Below, piece after piece: positions 43,950-53,296 of a DNA stretch of 64,000 nucleotides (positions within the stretch are counted from its first letter, which is position 1; each line of letters begins with the position of its first letter). Under the pieces are notes generated by a model, which was not told the DNA's origin, did no database searches, and was given only the letters and a program-made list of their open reading frames with translations. A program made the translations under genes and the position numbers. This DNA is from Sphingopyxis sp. DBS4 (lineage in GTDB: Bacteria > Pseudomonadota > Alphaproteobacteria > Sphingomonadales > Sphingomonadaceae): contig NZ_CP102384.1 in the NCBI RefSeq assembly GCF_024628865.1, forward strand, positions 1,623,001-1,687,000. The letters are read 5' to 3'.

Positions 43950-45884
43950 ATGGTTCGCCCCAACGCCCCCGACAGATTCAACGAGGAAAAAGCCACCTAT
44001 GTGGTCCGCGGCGAAGGCGAGGGCGCCGACAAGCCCGACCTCGAGCGCGGCGCCGAGGCGATTCGCAGCGTCGTGCGCAAATTGCCGGTGCGCCCCGGCG
44101 TCTATCGGATGCTCGATGCGCGCGGCGAGGTGCTCTATGTCGGCAAGGCGCGCGCGCTCAAGAACCGCGTCACCAATTACACGCAGGTCGCGCGGCTGCC
44201 GCAGCGGCTTCAGCGGATGGTCGCGCAGACGCGCGCGATGGAAATCGTCACCACGACGAGCGAGGCCGAGGCGCTGCTGCTTGAGGCACAGCTCATCAAG
44301 CGTTACCGTCCGCCATACAATGTCCTGCTGCGCGACGATAAGAGCTTTCCCTTCATCCTGCTCCGCATGGACCATGATTTCCCGCGCGTGCAAAAGCATC
44401 GCGGCGCGCGGCGTGCGAAGGGGCGCTATTACGGGCCGTTCGCCAGCGCTGGGTCGGTGCATCGCACGCTCAACGCGCTGCAAAAGACCTTCCTGCTGCG
44501 CAGTTGCACCGACAGCTTCTTCGCTAACCGCTCGCGGCCGTGCCTGCTCTATCAGATCCGCCGCTGCTCGGCGCCGTGCGTCGATCGTATCGGCAAGGCG
44601 GATTATGCCGCGCTGGTGAGCGACGCGCAGGATTTCCTCGAAGGCCGCTCGACCGCCGTCCAGAAGCGCCTCGGCGACGCGATGACCAAAGCGGCCGAGG
44701 CGATGGATTTCGAACAGGCCGCAGTACTCCGCGACCGGCTGAAGGCGCTGACCTTCATCCAGGGCAGCCAGTCGGTCCACGCCGACGGGCTCGGCGATGC
44801 GGACGTGTTCGCGCTCGCCGCGAAGGGCGGGCAGCTCTGCATCGCGGGTTTCTTCATCCGTGGCGGGCAGAATTGGGGGCATCGCAGCTTCTTCCCTGCG
44901 CACGTCGCCGGCGTGCCCGAGGAGGAGGTGATGGCAAGCTTCCTCATGCAATTCTACGAGGGCGTGCCACCGCCAAAGCTGATCCTCGTTGACCGCGAGC
45001 CCGACGAAAGCGCGCTGCTCGCCGAGGCGCTGGGCGAGACGGCGGGACGTAAGGTCGAGATCAGCGTGCCCCAGCGCGGCAACCGCAAGCGCCTGCTCGA
45101 CCAGGCGGTGCGCAACGCGGGCGAGGAACTCGACCGGCGGCTCGCCGAAAGCAGCAGCCAGGCAAAGCTCGGCCGCGAACTCGCCGATCTGTTCGATCTG
45201 GAGGATGCGCCGCAGCGCATCGAAATCTACGACAACAGCCATATCCAGGGCACCAACGCCCTCGGCGCGATGGTGGTCGCGGGCCCCGAAGGCTGGATCA
45301 AGGGCGCCTATCGCAAGTTCAACATCAAGCGCGCCGAGACCCAGCCGGGCGACGATTTCGCAATGATGCGCGAGGTGTTCCAGCGCCGTTTCGCGCGCGC
45401 GCTGGAAGAAGACCCCGAGCGGACCAAGGGCGAATGGCCCGACCTCGTCCTGATCGACGGCGGCAAGGGGCAGGTGTCGGCGGTTTCGGCGGTGTTCGCC
45501 GAACTCGGCATCGACGATCTGCCTTACGTCGGGGTCGCGAAAGGGCCCGACCGCAATGCGGGGCGCGAGACCTTCTATCTGCCCGACGGTCGCGAATTCA
45601 CCTTGCCGACGAACAATGCGGTGCTCTTCTACATTCAACGGCTGCGCGACGAGGCGCACCGCTTCGCGATCGGCGCGCACCGGCAGAAACGCGCGAAAGC
45701 GATGGGAAGCTCGCCCCTCGACGAGGTGCCGGGAATCGGCCCGGCGCGCAAGAAGGCGCTGCTGATGCATTTCGGCACCGCCCGCGCGATCCGCGGCGCG
45801 AGCCTGGAGGATTTGAAGAAGGCGCCGGGCGTCAGCGCAGGCGTCGCGCAGGCGGTGCATGATTTCTACAATCCGGGCGGCTAA
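43950..45884 (+). CDS. uvrC: Excinuclease ABC subunit C
   Basis: 644 residues. The GIY-YIG nuclease domain is near 45-125 (PGVYRMLDARGEVLYVGKAR), and the Cys-containing region has CLLYQIRRCSAPC. The UVR motif EAMDFEQAAVLRDRLKAL, the RNase H-like C-terminal nuclease (EIYDNSHIQGTNALGAMVV; DLVLIDGGKGQ) and the tandem HhH end (EVPGIGPARKKALL) complete it. It makes both incisions in nucleotide excision repair. No LexA box of the GTTC-N7-GTTC type is seen upstream. Confidence 0.96.
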   Translation: MVRPNAPDRFNEEKATYVVRGEGEGADKPDLERGAEAIRSVVRKLPVRPGVYRMLDARGEVLYVGKARALKNRVTNYTQVARLPQRLQRMVAQTRAMEIVTTTSEAEALLLEAQLIKRYRPPYNVLLRDDKSFPFILLRMDHDFPRVQKHRGARRAKGRYYGPFASAGSVHRTLNALQKTFLLRSCTDSFFANRSRPCLLYQIRRCSAPCVDRIGKADYAALVSDAQDFLEGRSTAVQKRLGDAMTKAAEAMDFEQAAVLRDRLKALTFIQGSQSVHADGLGDADVFALAAKGGQLCIAGFFIRGGQNWGHRSFFPAHVAGVPEEEVMASFLMQFYEGVPPPKLILVDREPDESALLAEALGETAGRKVEISVPQRGNRKRLLDQAVRNAGEELDRRLAESSSQAKLGRELADLFDLEDAPQRIEIYDNSHIQGTNALGAMVVAGPEGWIKGAYRKFNIKRAETQPGDDFAMMREVFQRRFARALEEDPERTKGEWPDLVLIDGGKGQVSAVSAVFAELGIDDLPYVGVAKGPDRNAGRETFYLPDGREFTLPTNNAVLFYIQRLRDEAHRFAIGAHRQKRAKAMGSSPLDEVPGIGPARKKALLMHFGTARAIRGASLEDLKKAPGVSAGVAQAVHDFYNPGG

Positions 45885-45922
45885 CCGTTCGCCGGAAAAA
45901 CAGGACAAAAGGGAGAGGACAG

Positions 45923-46315
45923 ATGGATTTCACCGCGATGATGCCGCTGGCCGGAACATTGGGCGTCACCATCCATGAGGGGAGCAAGGATTGTGTCGCG
46001 GGCAAGCTCCCGGTGCGCCCTGACATCTGCACCGCGGGCCATATCGTCCACGGTGGCGCGATCATGGCCTTTGCCGACTGTCTCGGTGCGGTTGGCGCCT
46101 TTCTGACGCTGCCCGAGGGCGCGAGCGGCACGACGACGATCGAGAGCAAAACCAATTTCCTTGGCGGCGGCCCGGTCGGATCGGTGCTCGTCGGCGAAGC
46201 AACCCCGGTCAAGATCGGCAAAAGGCTGTCGGTATGGCAGACGCGCATCCGCACCGAGGAGGGCGCCGACGTCGCGCTGGTGACCCAGACGCAGATGGTG
46301 CTTTGGCCGTCCTGA
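45923..46315 (+). CDS. PaaI-type hotdog thioesterase
   Basis: 130 residues. A hotdog-fold acyl-CoA thioesterase with the core motif [21 protein letters not shown], where the helix after HGG carries the catalytic aspartate. [14 protein letters not shown] is the family's second strand. The substrate is unknown. GGGAGAGG precedes the ATG. Its end overlaps the likely TTG start of recO. Confidence 0.87.
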   Translation: MDFTAMMPLAGTLGVTIHEGSKDCVAGKLPVRPDICTAGHIVHGGAIMAFADCLGAVGAFLTLPEGASGTTTIESKTNFLGGGPVGSVLVGEATPVKIGKRLSVWQTRIRTEEGADVALVTQTQMVLWPS

Positions 46316-47040
46316 CCACCGAGGCGATCGTCTGCGCGGTGCGGGCGCATGGCGAGCATGGCGCGATCCTGCGCGCACTGACGCCGCAGGCGGGGCTCGT
46401 CGCGGGCTATGTGCGCGGCGGGCGCTCGCGGCGGCTGCGGCCGATCCTGATGCCGGGCAATGCAATCGCGCTCGAACTGCGCGCGCGCACCGAGGATCAG
46501 CTCGGCGGTGCGACGGCCGAACTGCTGACGAGCCGCGCCCCCTTGCTCGCCGAACCGCTGGCGGCGGCGGCGATCGACTGGGTAACCAGCCTGACCGCCG
46601 CGACGCTGCCCGAAGGCCAGCCCTATCCCGCGCTGTACGTGGCGCTGGCCGCCGTCCTCGACGCGGTCGAGGTGGCGCCCTCGGCGCGGCAATGGGCCGC
46701 GGCGCTGGCGCGCTACGAATTGCTGCTGCTCGCCGAACTGGGTTTCGGGCTGAACCTGGAGGAATGCGTCGCGACGGGGGCGGCGGACGATCTCGCCTTC
46801 GTCAGCCCCCGGTCGGGAGGGGCGGTCAGCACGGGCGCGGCCGCGGGCTATGAAGAGCGATTGTTTCGCCTGCCGCCCTTCCTGCGCGGCCACGATAGCA
46901 ATCCATCAACGGAAGACGTCCTCGACGCGCTGGCGATCACCGGTCACTTTCTCGACCGCGACATCATCGACGGGCGAAACCGCGACTTGCTCACCGTAAG
47001 GGAAAGATTGGTCACCCGACTGGGCAGGGCGGTTGCGTGA
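46303..47040 (+). CDS. recO: DNA repair protein RecO
   Basis: 245 residues. The N-terminal OB fold begins [19 protein letters not shown], then [21 protein letters not shown], followed by the helical RecO_C part ([25 protein letters not shown]). It helps RecR load RecA on SSB-coated DNA. The zinc-finger cysteines of some RecO proteins are absent, as usual in alphaproteobacteria. Start taken as TTG at 46303 from family alignment, overlapping the thioesterase gene by 13 bases. Confidence 0.9.
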   Translation: MAVLTTEAIVCAVRAHGEHGAILRALTPQAGLVAGYVRGGRSRRLRPILMPGNAIALELRARTEDQLGGATAELLTSRAPLLAEPLAAAAIDWVTSLTAATLPEGQPYPALYVALAAVLDAVEVAPSARQWAAALARYELLLLAELGFGLNLEECVATGAADDLAFVSPRSGGAVSTGAAAGYEERLFRLPPFLRGHDSNPSTEDVLDALAITGHFLDRDIIDGRNRDLLTVRERLVTRLGRAVA

Positions 47041-47087
47041 CTCGCGGTCGCTGTCTAGAGCGGCAGCGTCTTTGGGTATCAAGTCCC

Positions 47088-47171
47088 GTGCTCCCGCGAA
47101 GGCGGGAGCCCATCTCCGGTAGGCTCTATATGGAACCGGCAGATGATGGGTCCCCGCCTTCGCGGGGACAC
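47088..47171. repeat. REP-type inverted pair between recO and leuB
   Basis: GTGCTCCCGCGAAGGCGGGA then GCCCATCTCC (47088-47117) and the inverted copy at 47142-47171. It is nearly the same as the pair at 31316-31399. Confidence 0.85.
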
Positions 47172-47212
47172 GGTGCCTCAGATGCTCCTGCTGCTTTCGA
47201 AAGGGCGACATT

Positions 47213-48259
47213 TTGAACATCCTGCTGCTCGCTGGCGACGGTATCGGTCCTGAGATCATGGCGGAGGCGGAGAAGGTGCTTGCGGCGCTGGCGCTGCCCG
47301 TCACGCTCGATCGCGCGCTCGTCGGCGGGGCGGCCTATGAAGCGACCGGCCACCCGCTCCCGCCCGAAACGCTCGCCAAGGCCAGGGCCGCCGATGCCAT
47401 CCTGTTCGGTGCGGTCGGCGATCCGCGGTTCGACAATGTCGAGCGCCATCTGCGCCCTGAACAGGCGATCCTCGGCCTGCGTTCCGAACTCGGCCTGTTC
47501 GCCAACCTGCGCCCTGCCAAGCTGTTCGCGGGGCTGGAGGACAGTTCGGCGCTTCGCCCCGAAGTCGCCTCGGCGATCGACCTGCTGATCGTCCGCGAAC
47601 TCAACGGCGACGTCTATTTCGGCGAAAAGGGTGCGCGCACCACCGCCAATGGCGAGCGCGAGGGTTATGACGTCATGGCCTATAGCGAAAGCGAAGTGCG
47701 GCGCATCGCCCATGTCGCTTTCCGTGCCGCGCAGGGCCGTCAAAAGCGGCTCTGCTCGGTCGACAAGGCCAATGTCCTCGAAACCTCGCAGCTCTGGCGC
47801 GACGTGGTGATCGAGGTTGCGGCCGACTATCCCGATGTCGCGCTGTCGCACATGTATGTCGACAATGCCGCGATGCAGCTTGTGCGCAACCCCGGTCAGT
47901 TCGATGTCGTCGTCACCGGCAACCTCTTCGGTGACATCCTGTCTGATCAGGCGTCGATGTGCGTCGGCTCGATCGGGCTCCTCGCTTCGGCGTCGCTGAG
48001 CGACGGCAAACTGGGCCTTTACGAGCCGATTCACGGCAGCGCGCCCGATATCGCGGGCAAGGGCATCGCCAACCCGCTCGCGATGATCCTGTCGCTCGCG
48101 ATGCTGCTCCGCCATTCGGGCGGCGACGAAGCGAGCGCGGCGCGGATCGAGGCGGCGGTCGCGAAAGTGCTCGCGGGCGGCGCGCGCGGCGCCGATCTTG
48201 GCGGGACGATGAGCACGACGGCGCTCGGCGACGCGGTCGTCGCGGCTTTGAACGACTAG
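47213..48259 (+). CDS. leuB: 3-isopropylmalate dehydrogenase
   Basis: 348 residues, cytoplasmic NAD- and Mg-dependent enzyme of leucine synthesis. [20 protein letters not shown] at the N-terminus, the substrate-binding arginines in [15 protein letters not shown] and [14 protein letters not shown], and the catalytic Lys and Asp motifs ([22 protein letters not shown]) are in place. The start is TTG at 47213 with AAAGGG nine bases upstream; no in-frame ATG fits the family. leuC/leuD are not in the window. metZ follows 13 bp later. Confidence 0.95.
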   Translation: MNILLLAGDGIGPEIMAEAEKVLAALALPVTLDRALVGGAAYEATGHPLPPETLAKARAADAILFGAVGDPRFDNVERHLRPEQAILGLRSELGLFANLRPAKLFAGLEDSSALRPEVASAIDLLIVRELNGDVYFGEKGARTTANGEREGYDVMAYSESEVRRIAHVAFRAAQGRQKRLCSVDKANVLETSQLWRDVVIEVAADYPDVALSHMYVDNAAMQLVRNPGQFDVVVTGNLFGDILSDQASMCVGSIGLLASASLSDGKLGLYEPIHGSAPDIAGKGIANPLAMILSLAMLLRHSGGDEASAARIEAAVAKVLAGGARGADLGGTMSTTALGDAVVAALND

Positions 48260-48272
48260 AGCGGACAGGCAT

Positions 48273-49481
48273 ATGAAGAAGAAAACGGGTTTCGATCGCG
48301 ACACGACGCGGGGCTGGCACCCCGCGACGCAGGCGGTGCGCGGCGGCACCTGGCGCAGCGAGCATGGCGAGACGTCCGAAGCGCTCTTCCTGACCTCGGG
48401 CTACACCTATGAGAGCGCCGAGGAAGTCGCGGCGCGCTTCTCCGGCGACGAACAGGGCATGACCTATTCGCGCCTCCAGAACCCGACCGTCGCGATGCTC
48501 GAAGAGCGGATCGCGCTGCTGGAAGGGGCGGAGGCATGCCGCGTCCAGGCGACCGGCATGGCGGCGATGACGACTGCGCTGCTGTGCCAGCTTTCGGCGG
48601 GCGACCATATCGTCGCGGCGAAGGCTGCCTTCGGTTCGTGCCGCTGGCTGGTCGACAGCCTGTGCCCGCGCTTCGGGATCGAGACGACGGTCATCGACGG
48701 ACGCGACAACGACGCATGGGAAAAGGCCATCAAGCCGAATACCAAGGTCTTTTTCTTCGAAACGCCTGCGAACCCGACGATGGATATCGTCGACATGAAG
48801 CATGTCTGCGGCCTCGCCCGCGCGCATGGCATCACCAGCGTCGTCGACAACGCTTTCGCGACCGCGGTGCTTCAGCGCCCGATGGATTTCGGCGCCGACG
48901 TCGTCGCTTATTCGGCGACCAAGCTGATGGAAGGGCAGGGCCGCGTGCTTGCCGGGGCCGTCTGCGGCACCGAAAAATTCATCAACGATGTGCTGCTGCC
49001 GTTCCAGCGCAACACCGGGCCGAACCTGTCGCCGTTCAATGCCTGGGTGGTGCTCAAGGGGCTCGAAACGCTCGACCTGCGCGCACGGCGGCAATCGGAA
49101 AATGCCCTGACGGTCGGCAAGGCGATCGAGGGACGCGTCGCCCGCATCCTCCATCCGGGACTGGCGAGCCACCCGCAGCATAATCTGGCGATGAGCCAGA
49201 TGGACGATTGCGGCCCGATCTTCTCCTTCGTCCTCGATGGCGGCGCGGCGCAGGCGATGGCGTTCCTCAACGCGCTCGAACTCGTCGACATCAGCAACAA
49301 TATCGGCGATGCGCGCAGCCTTTGCTGTCACCCATGGACAACGACGCATTACGGGGTCAGCCCCGAGGCGCGGCTCGACATGGGGGTCGAGGAAGGGATG
49401 CTCCGCATCAACATCGGGCTCGAGGATCCGCGCGACGTGATCGCCGATCTGGACCAGGCATTGACCAAGGTCGGGCTTTGA
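48273..49481 (+). CDS. metZ: O-succinylhomoserine sulfhydrylase
   Basis: 402 residues, Cys/Met metabolism PLP family. The Schiff-base lysine is K217 in SATKLMEGQGR. The N-terminus TRGWHPATQAVRGGTWRSEHGETSEALFLTSGY region and TYSRLQNPTVAMLEERIALLEGAE match MetZ rather than MetB/MetC. It makes homocysteine directly from sulfide. It is in tandem with leuB, and apaG follows 17 bp later. No SAM riboswitch is seen ahead of it. Confidence 0.93.
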   Translation: MKKKTGFDRDTTRGWHPATQAVRGGTWRSEHGETSEALFLTSGYTYESAEEVAARFSGDEQGMTYSRLQNPTVAMLEERIALLEGAEACRVQATGMAAMTTALLCQLSAGDHIVAAKAAFGSCRWLVDSLCPRFGIETTVIDGRDNDAWEKAIKPNTKVFFFETPANPTMDIVDMKHVCGLARAHGITSVVDNAFATAVLQRPMDFGADVVAYSATKLMEGQGRVLAGAVCGTEKFINDVLLPFQRNTGPNLSPFNAWVVLKGLETLDLRARRQSENALTVGKAIEGRVARILHPGLASHPQHNLAMSQMDDCGPIFSFVLDGGAAQAMAFLNALELVDISNNIGDARSLCCHPWTTTHYGVSPEARLDMGVEEGMLRINIGLEDPRDVIADLDQALTKVGL

Positions 49482-49498
49482 GCGACGCTAGGGTGGAG

Positions 49499-49900
49499 AT
49501 GATCGACTCTTTCTTCCCTTTTGCGGCGACCACGGGGCCGATCACCGTGCGCGTTTCGGTGAGCTATCTTCCCGAACAATCGCATCCGGCGCTCGGCCGC
49601 TGGTTCTGGGCCTATCATGTCCGGGTCGAAAATCACGGCGACGTGGCCGCGCAACTGTTGACGCGCCACTGGCGGATCAGCGACGGCCGCGGCCAGGTGA
49701 GCGAAGTTGAGGGGGAGGGTGTCGTCGGCGAGCAGCCGCTGATCGCTCCCGGCGGCGCGTTCGACTATGTCTCGGGCTGCCCGCTCCCGACTCCCGAAGG
49801 ATCGATGGTCGGCAGCTATACGATGGAAATGGGCGACGGATCGCAGATGCTCGTCGCGATCCCCCAATTCCCGCTTCAGGCGCCCGCGACCGCATCATGA
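49499..49900 (+). CDS. apaG: ApaG protein
   Basis: 133 residues, a single FN3-like beta-sandwich domain. ITVRVSVSYLPEQSHPALGR and FWAYHVRVENHGDVAAQLLTRHW fit ApaG, whose in vivo role (Co2+/Mg2+ resistance, Ap4A levels) is unclear. YVSGCPLPTPEGSMVGSY is the conserved C-terminal block. ATG at 49499 with AGGG five bases upstream; a GTG two codons earlier is possible. The stop overlaps the LysR gene by ATGA. Confidence 0.92.
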   Translation: MIDSFFPFAATTGPITVRVSVSYLPEQSHPALGRWFWAYHVRVENHGDVAAQLLTRHWRISDGRGQVSEVEGEGVVGEQPLIAPGGAFDYVSGCPLPTPEGSMVGSYTMEMGDGSQMLVAIPQFPLQAPATAS

Positions 49901-50688
49901 AACGCACCCATCTGCCCCTGAACGCCCTGCGCGTCTTCGATGCCGCTGCCCGGCACCTGAGCTTCACGCGCGCCGCCGACGAACTCGCGGTGACCCCCGC
50001 AGCGGTGGGGCAACAGATCCGCGCGCTTGAGGACATGCTCGGCGTCGTTCTCTTCCGCCGCACCCCCAAGGGACTTGAGTTGACCGGCGAGGCCGAGGCC
50101 GGGCTCGACGCGCTGCGCCAAGGATTCCTCCAGTTCGAGGAATCGGTTCGCGCGATGCAGGCGGGACAATCGTCGCAGTCGCTGACGATCGCTGCGCCGC
50201 GCGACCTGACCGCCAAATGGCTCGCGCCGCGGCTCGCGCGCTACAGCCAGCAGGCCCCTGACGTGCGCTTCACGCTCGTTTCGGCCGATGGCGGGATCGA
50301 CTTCACCGAAGCGAACCTCGACCTCGCGATCTTCTGGACCGACGGCGCGGGCGAACATGAGGGCGTTCCGCTCGCCGAGCCTGCGATGGTGACCGTCGCC
50401 GGACCCGGCGCCGAAAGCGACACGCGGATCGCCTGGCCCGGCTGCCCCGTCGACGACGGCGAACCCGCGCTGCGGCTCGGCGATGCGGGGTTGGCGATCG
50501 ATGCCGCCGCCAACGGCCTCGGCCTCGCCAACGTCCCGGCAATGCTCGCCGAAGCGGACATCGCGTCGGGCCGCGTCCGTCTGGTGCGCGAGGCTTTTGC
50601 GGTCAGCCGCGGCTATTGGCTCGTCGCCCCGACGCCGCAATGGCGGCAGGCGAAGGTCAAGGCGCTGGTCGCCGCGCTGACGGCATAA
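49897..50688 (+). CDS. LysR-family regulator, GcvA-like
   Basis: 263 residues. The N-terminal winged helix-turn-helix (LPLNALRVFDAAARHLSFTRAADELAVTPAAVGQQIRALE region) is of the GcvA type. The substrate-binding domain is about 35 residues shorter than in typical GcvA proteins, mainly in the second half. The effector is unknown. Translation is coupled to apaG, so unlike most LysR genes it is not divergent from a target. A REP pair follows. Confidence 0.88.
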   Translation: MKRTHLPLNALRVFDAAARHLSFTRAADELAVTPAAVGQQIRALEDMLGVVLFRRTPKGLELTGEAEAGLDALRQGFLQFEESVRAMQAGQSSQSLTIAAPRDLTAKWLAPRLARYSQQAPDVRFTLVSADGGIDFTEANLDLAIFWTDGAGEHEGVPLAEPAMVTVAGPGAESDTRIAWPGCPVDDGEPALRLGDAGLAIDAAANGLGLANVPAMLAEADIASGRVRLVREAFAVSRGYWLVAPTPQWRQAKVKALVAALTA

Positions 50689-50702
50689 TAGCAACAAGCG
50701 GT

Positions 50703-50786
50703 GTGTCCCCGCGAAGGCGGGGACCCATCTCCCGCCCGTTTCATCTCGCTCCATTCGGAGATGGACCCCCGCCTTCGCGGGGGAAC
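50703..50786. repeat. REP-type inverted pair after the LysR gene
   Basis: TGTCCCCGCGAAGGCGGGGA then CCCATCTCC (50704-50732) and the inverted partner at 50757-50786. It sits between the convergent LysR and serine hydrolase genes and may terminate both. Confidence 0.85.
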
Positions 50787-50798
50787 AGGCTACGATGA

Positions 50799-52118
50799 TT
50801 ATTTCGCCGCCAGCGCCAGCAGGCGCGCCACCAGCCCCGAAAACACCGCCGTATCGACATTGGCGTCAGTGTTGTTCCAACTCGCGGTGACGACGAACCA
50901 TTTGCCGTCGGCCTTGCGCTGCCCGAGCAGGCTCATCGACAGCACGCCATTTTCCGACCCACCCTTGTAGCCGAGATAGCGCCACGGCTCCGCTGCGACC
51001 GGCCCCAGGCCGTTGTTGATCGCCAGCGCCGCCATCACCTGCTCCGACCCGCGTTTCCTGAGGTCGATCATCAGCCGCGCTATATCCTCCGGCGATGAGA
51101 ACCATTCGAGACTGTCGATGAAGCGCGGTCCGGCTGTGAAGCTGACGCCGTCAACATTGCCGAGGACCAGCTTGTCGGCGTTACCGTCGATCAGCTTGCG
51201 CTGCGCTGCATCGTCGGCTGCGACGAATTTCCCGCGCAGATCGGTGAAATTATTGCCCTTGAGCGCGAAAGCCTCGACCGTGGTCAGAAAGGGGATGTTG
51301 CGCGACGGATCGCTGTTGCCCGCCGCGCGCATCCGCGCTTCGATCGCATCGCGGCCGAGCAGATGGATCAGCGTGTCGGCGGCACCATTGTCGCTGACCG
51401 AGATCATCCAGTTCGCCAGCGTCTGGAGCGTGACCGGGGTATCCTTCGGCCAGTTCGCGGTCGCCGCCGAAGAGAAACTGAGGTGCGACAGCGGCACGAC
51501 GTCGCTCCAGCGGCGCTTCCCGGCGGCGATCTGTGCCGCCAGTTCGTCGAGCACATAGAGTTTGAAGGTCGATCCGACCGCAAATTGCCGGTCGGCGTGC
51601 GTCGCGGCGACCGGGCGGAAGCTATCGTCATCGACCTCGGCGACCAGAAACCCCGTCATGCCGGGGAGCGCCGCGATCTCGTCCGAAACCCTCGCGAAAC
51701 TGTCGTCGGCGACCGTGAAGCCGGTGATGCGAAGCCCGGTGACCCGCGCGTCGGGCGCTCCCCCCGCATCGAGCAGCACCGTCGCTACGCCCTTTTCGAA
51801 GCGCAGTTTCAAAGTGCCCGAATGCCCATCGGCCGAATGCGCGCCTTCGGCGGCGATCGCGCGGCCATATTGCGCGATGATCCCCGCGGTCATCGTCTTG
51901 AACTGGGCCTCGGGCACCGCGGCCTGAAAGGAGGGCGCGAAATAGGCGTCGAAGGCCATGTTGCCATTGATGACATCGACGAGCTCTGCCGCGCGGCGAT
52001 CGAAAGCGCTATCCGTAGCGCTGGCCTCGACAGCCGCCGGTTGCTGGTAGGCAAGCGCGGGCCCGCCCGGCAGGATCGCTGCAGATGCGAGCAGGGTCGC
52101 GGTCAGAAAGCGGGGCAT
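50799..52118 (-). CDS. Serine hydrolase, class A beta-lactamase-like, with N-terminal DUF3887/NTF2-like domain
   Basis: 439 residues, exported. A signal peptide (1-23, ending GPALAYQ) is followed by an NTF2-like domain (about 40-145; RAAELVDVINGNMAFDAYFA). The rest is a penicillin-recognising fold: S183-x-x-K186 in GSTFKLY, SDN in SVSDNGAADTL, and KGG (YKGGSENG) in place of KTG. It could be a beta-lactamase, a peptidase or an esterase; the catalytic glutamate of true class A enzymes is not evident. AGGAGAG precedes the ATG. It is third in an operon after a sigma factor and a membrane protein. Confidence 0.87.
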   Translation of the reverse strand: MPRFLTATLLASAAILPGGPALAYQQPAAVEASATDSAFDRRAAELVDVINGNMAFDAYFAPSFQAAVPEAQFKTMTAGIIAQYGRAIAAEGAHSADGHSGTLKLRFEKGVATVLLDAGGAPDARVTGLRITGFTVADDSFARVSDEIAALPGMTGFLVAEVDDDSFRPVAATHADRQFAVGSTFKLYVLDELAAQIAAGKRRWSDVVPLSHLSFSSAATANWPKDTPVTLQTLANWMISVSDNGAADTLIHLLGRDAIEARMRAAGNSDPSRNIPFLTTVEAFALKGNNFTDLRGKFVAADDAAQRKLIDGNADKLVLGNVDGVSFTAGPRFIDSLEWFSSPEDIARLMIDLRKRGSEQVMAALAINNGLGPVAAEPWRYLGYKGGSENGVLSMSLLGQRKADGKWFVVTASWNNTDANVDTAVFSGLVARLLALAAK

Positions 52119-52693
52119 CAATTCTCTCCTTTGGAAGGGGCGGCGGCGTCCAGCCGGGCAATCTGGCGGCGCAGCATGGCCGCGCCACGCCGGTTGAGCA
52201 ACCAGATGCCGAGGAACACCAGGGCATGGACCGCCACCAGCGCCACGAAGCCGAATGGCGAGAGGCTGGGTGCCAGCCCCGCGAGAAAGACGGCCAGACC
52301 GGGAATCAACGGCGCCAGATACCAGCGTCCGACCCGCATCAACATATGTTCCTCGGTGACGAGCCGGGCGCGGTAATAGGTGCGGATATCCCCAGCCTCG
52401 GCGCCCGGATCGGGCTGTGACGTCCGGCGCGCGAGCTGCCGGCCAGCGACCAGCGCACCTGCGATGATGAGAAGGCTGCCGGTCTTGAGCCAATATCCGG
52501 GCAGAAATGCCGCATAGAGCGCGAATATGACGGTGACGAGGCCGACCGCGATGTATTCGCGGCGATTGCGCCGTGCGATGCCGTCGCTCAACGTGCCGGC
52601 ACGGCGCTTGATCTCGGCAAGCGGCAGCGCCGCGATCCCGGCATCGCCGCTCTGCCACAGCGCGCGCAGGCGCCGGTCGTCGGACGGGTTCAT
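52118..52693 (-). CDS. Membrane protein between sigma factor and serine hydrolase
   Basis: 191 residues. A soluble N-terminal 45 residues (DDRRLRALWQSGDAGIAALP) precede two hydrophobic hairpins (about 48-82 and 123-165). No zinc-binding HxxxCxxC anti-sigma motif is present. From context it could restrain the sigma factor, as membrane anti-sigma proteins do, but this is inference. It overlaps both neighbours by ATGA and TGATG. Confidence 0.75.
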   Translation of the reverse strand: MNPSDDRRLRALWQSGDAGIAALPLAEIKRRAGTLSDGIARRNRREYIAVGLVTVIFALYAAFLPGYWLKTGSLLIIAGALVAGRQLARRTSQPDPGAEAGDIRTYYRARLVTEEHMLMRVGRWYLAPLIPGLAVFLAGLAPSLSPFGFVALVAVHALVFLGIWLLNRRGAAMLRRQIARLDAAAPSKGEN

Positions 52694-53241
52694 GCACAGC
52701 CTCCCTCGCGCGCGAAGCGGCGCGTCAGCATGGATTTGAAGCGGTGGATGCGTGTCGCCGCTATGTCGGCGGTGACGCCGGTGATCGCGGCGATCTCGGC
52801 ACCGGCGACGCCTTCCAGGTAAAGAAGCAATATCTGGCGGTCGGGCGGATCGAGCCGCTCGACGATCGACAGGACCAGCGCCATTGCCTGTCCGCTTTCG
52901 GCGGCATCGAAGGGCGAGGGGGCGGCATCGGCAATCTCGATGTCGTCGAGGCTCGCCCAGCCGGGCGCGTTGCGGCGGCGGTGCGCCAGCATGTGCGATG
53001 TCGCGCGATTATGCGCGACGCGCCACACCCAGGTGCTCAGCGCGCAGCGGCCGTCGAAATGGGCGAAGCTCTGCCACAGCGCGACCTGCACATCTTGCTC
53101 GAGGTCGCGGCGAAGATCGGGGTCAGCCTCATAGCCGCGCGCCATGCGGGCAAGGGCGGGCCCGAAGCGGTCGATTGCCTCGGCAAAGGCCCGGTCCTGT
53201 TCGGCTTCGTCCACGCCATGCTCCGAAATTTCGTGTCGCAT
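52690..53241 (-). CDS. ECF-type RNA polymerase sigma factor
   Basis: 183 residues. Region 2 contains ADPDLRRDLEQDVQVALWQSFAHFDG and STWVWRVAHNRATSHML. The sigma4 helix-turn-helix is LDPPDRQILLLYLEGVAGAEIAAITGVTADIAATRIHR (two segments). There is no region 1 or 3, so it is of the ECF type. It heads the operon with the membrane protein and the serine hydrolase. Its target promoters are unknown, possibly its own operon. Confidence 0.88.
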   Translation of the reverse strand: MRHEISEHGVDEAEQDRAFAEAIDRFGPALARMARGYEADPDLRRDLEQDVQVALWQSFAHFDGRCALSTWVWRVAHNRATSHMLAHRRRNAPGWASLDDIEIADAAPSPFDAAESGQAMALVLSIVERLDPPDRQILLLYLEGVAGAEIAAITGVTADIAATRIHRFKSMLTRRFAREGGCA

Positions 53242-53296
53242 AGCCTATTAGTCGGCGGCAACAGGAATTTCTGACGCGGCGTCGCGAAATTATTTA

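Noticed and set aside
43911..45908. 665-codon open frame opposite uvrC
   Set aside because: uvrC has all its domains on the plus strand; this frame shows no family features.
47041..48272. SAM or leucine riboswitch/attenuator ahead of leuB or metZ
   Set aside because: The leuB leader is taken up by a REP pair without a leader peptide of Leu codons, and metZ starts 13 bases after leuB.
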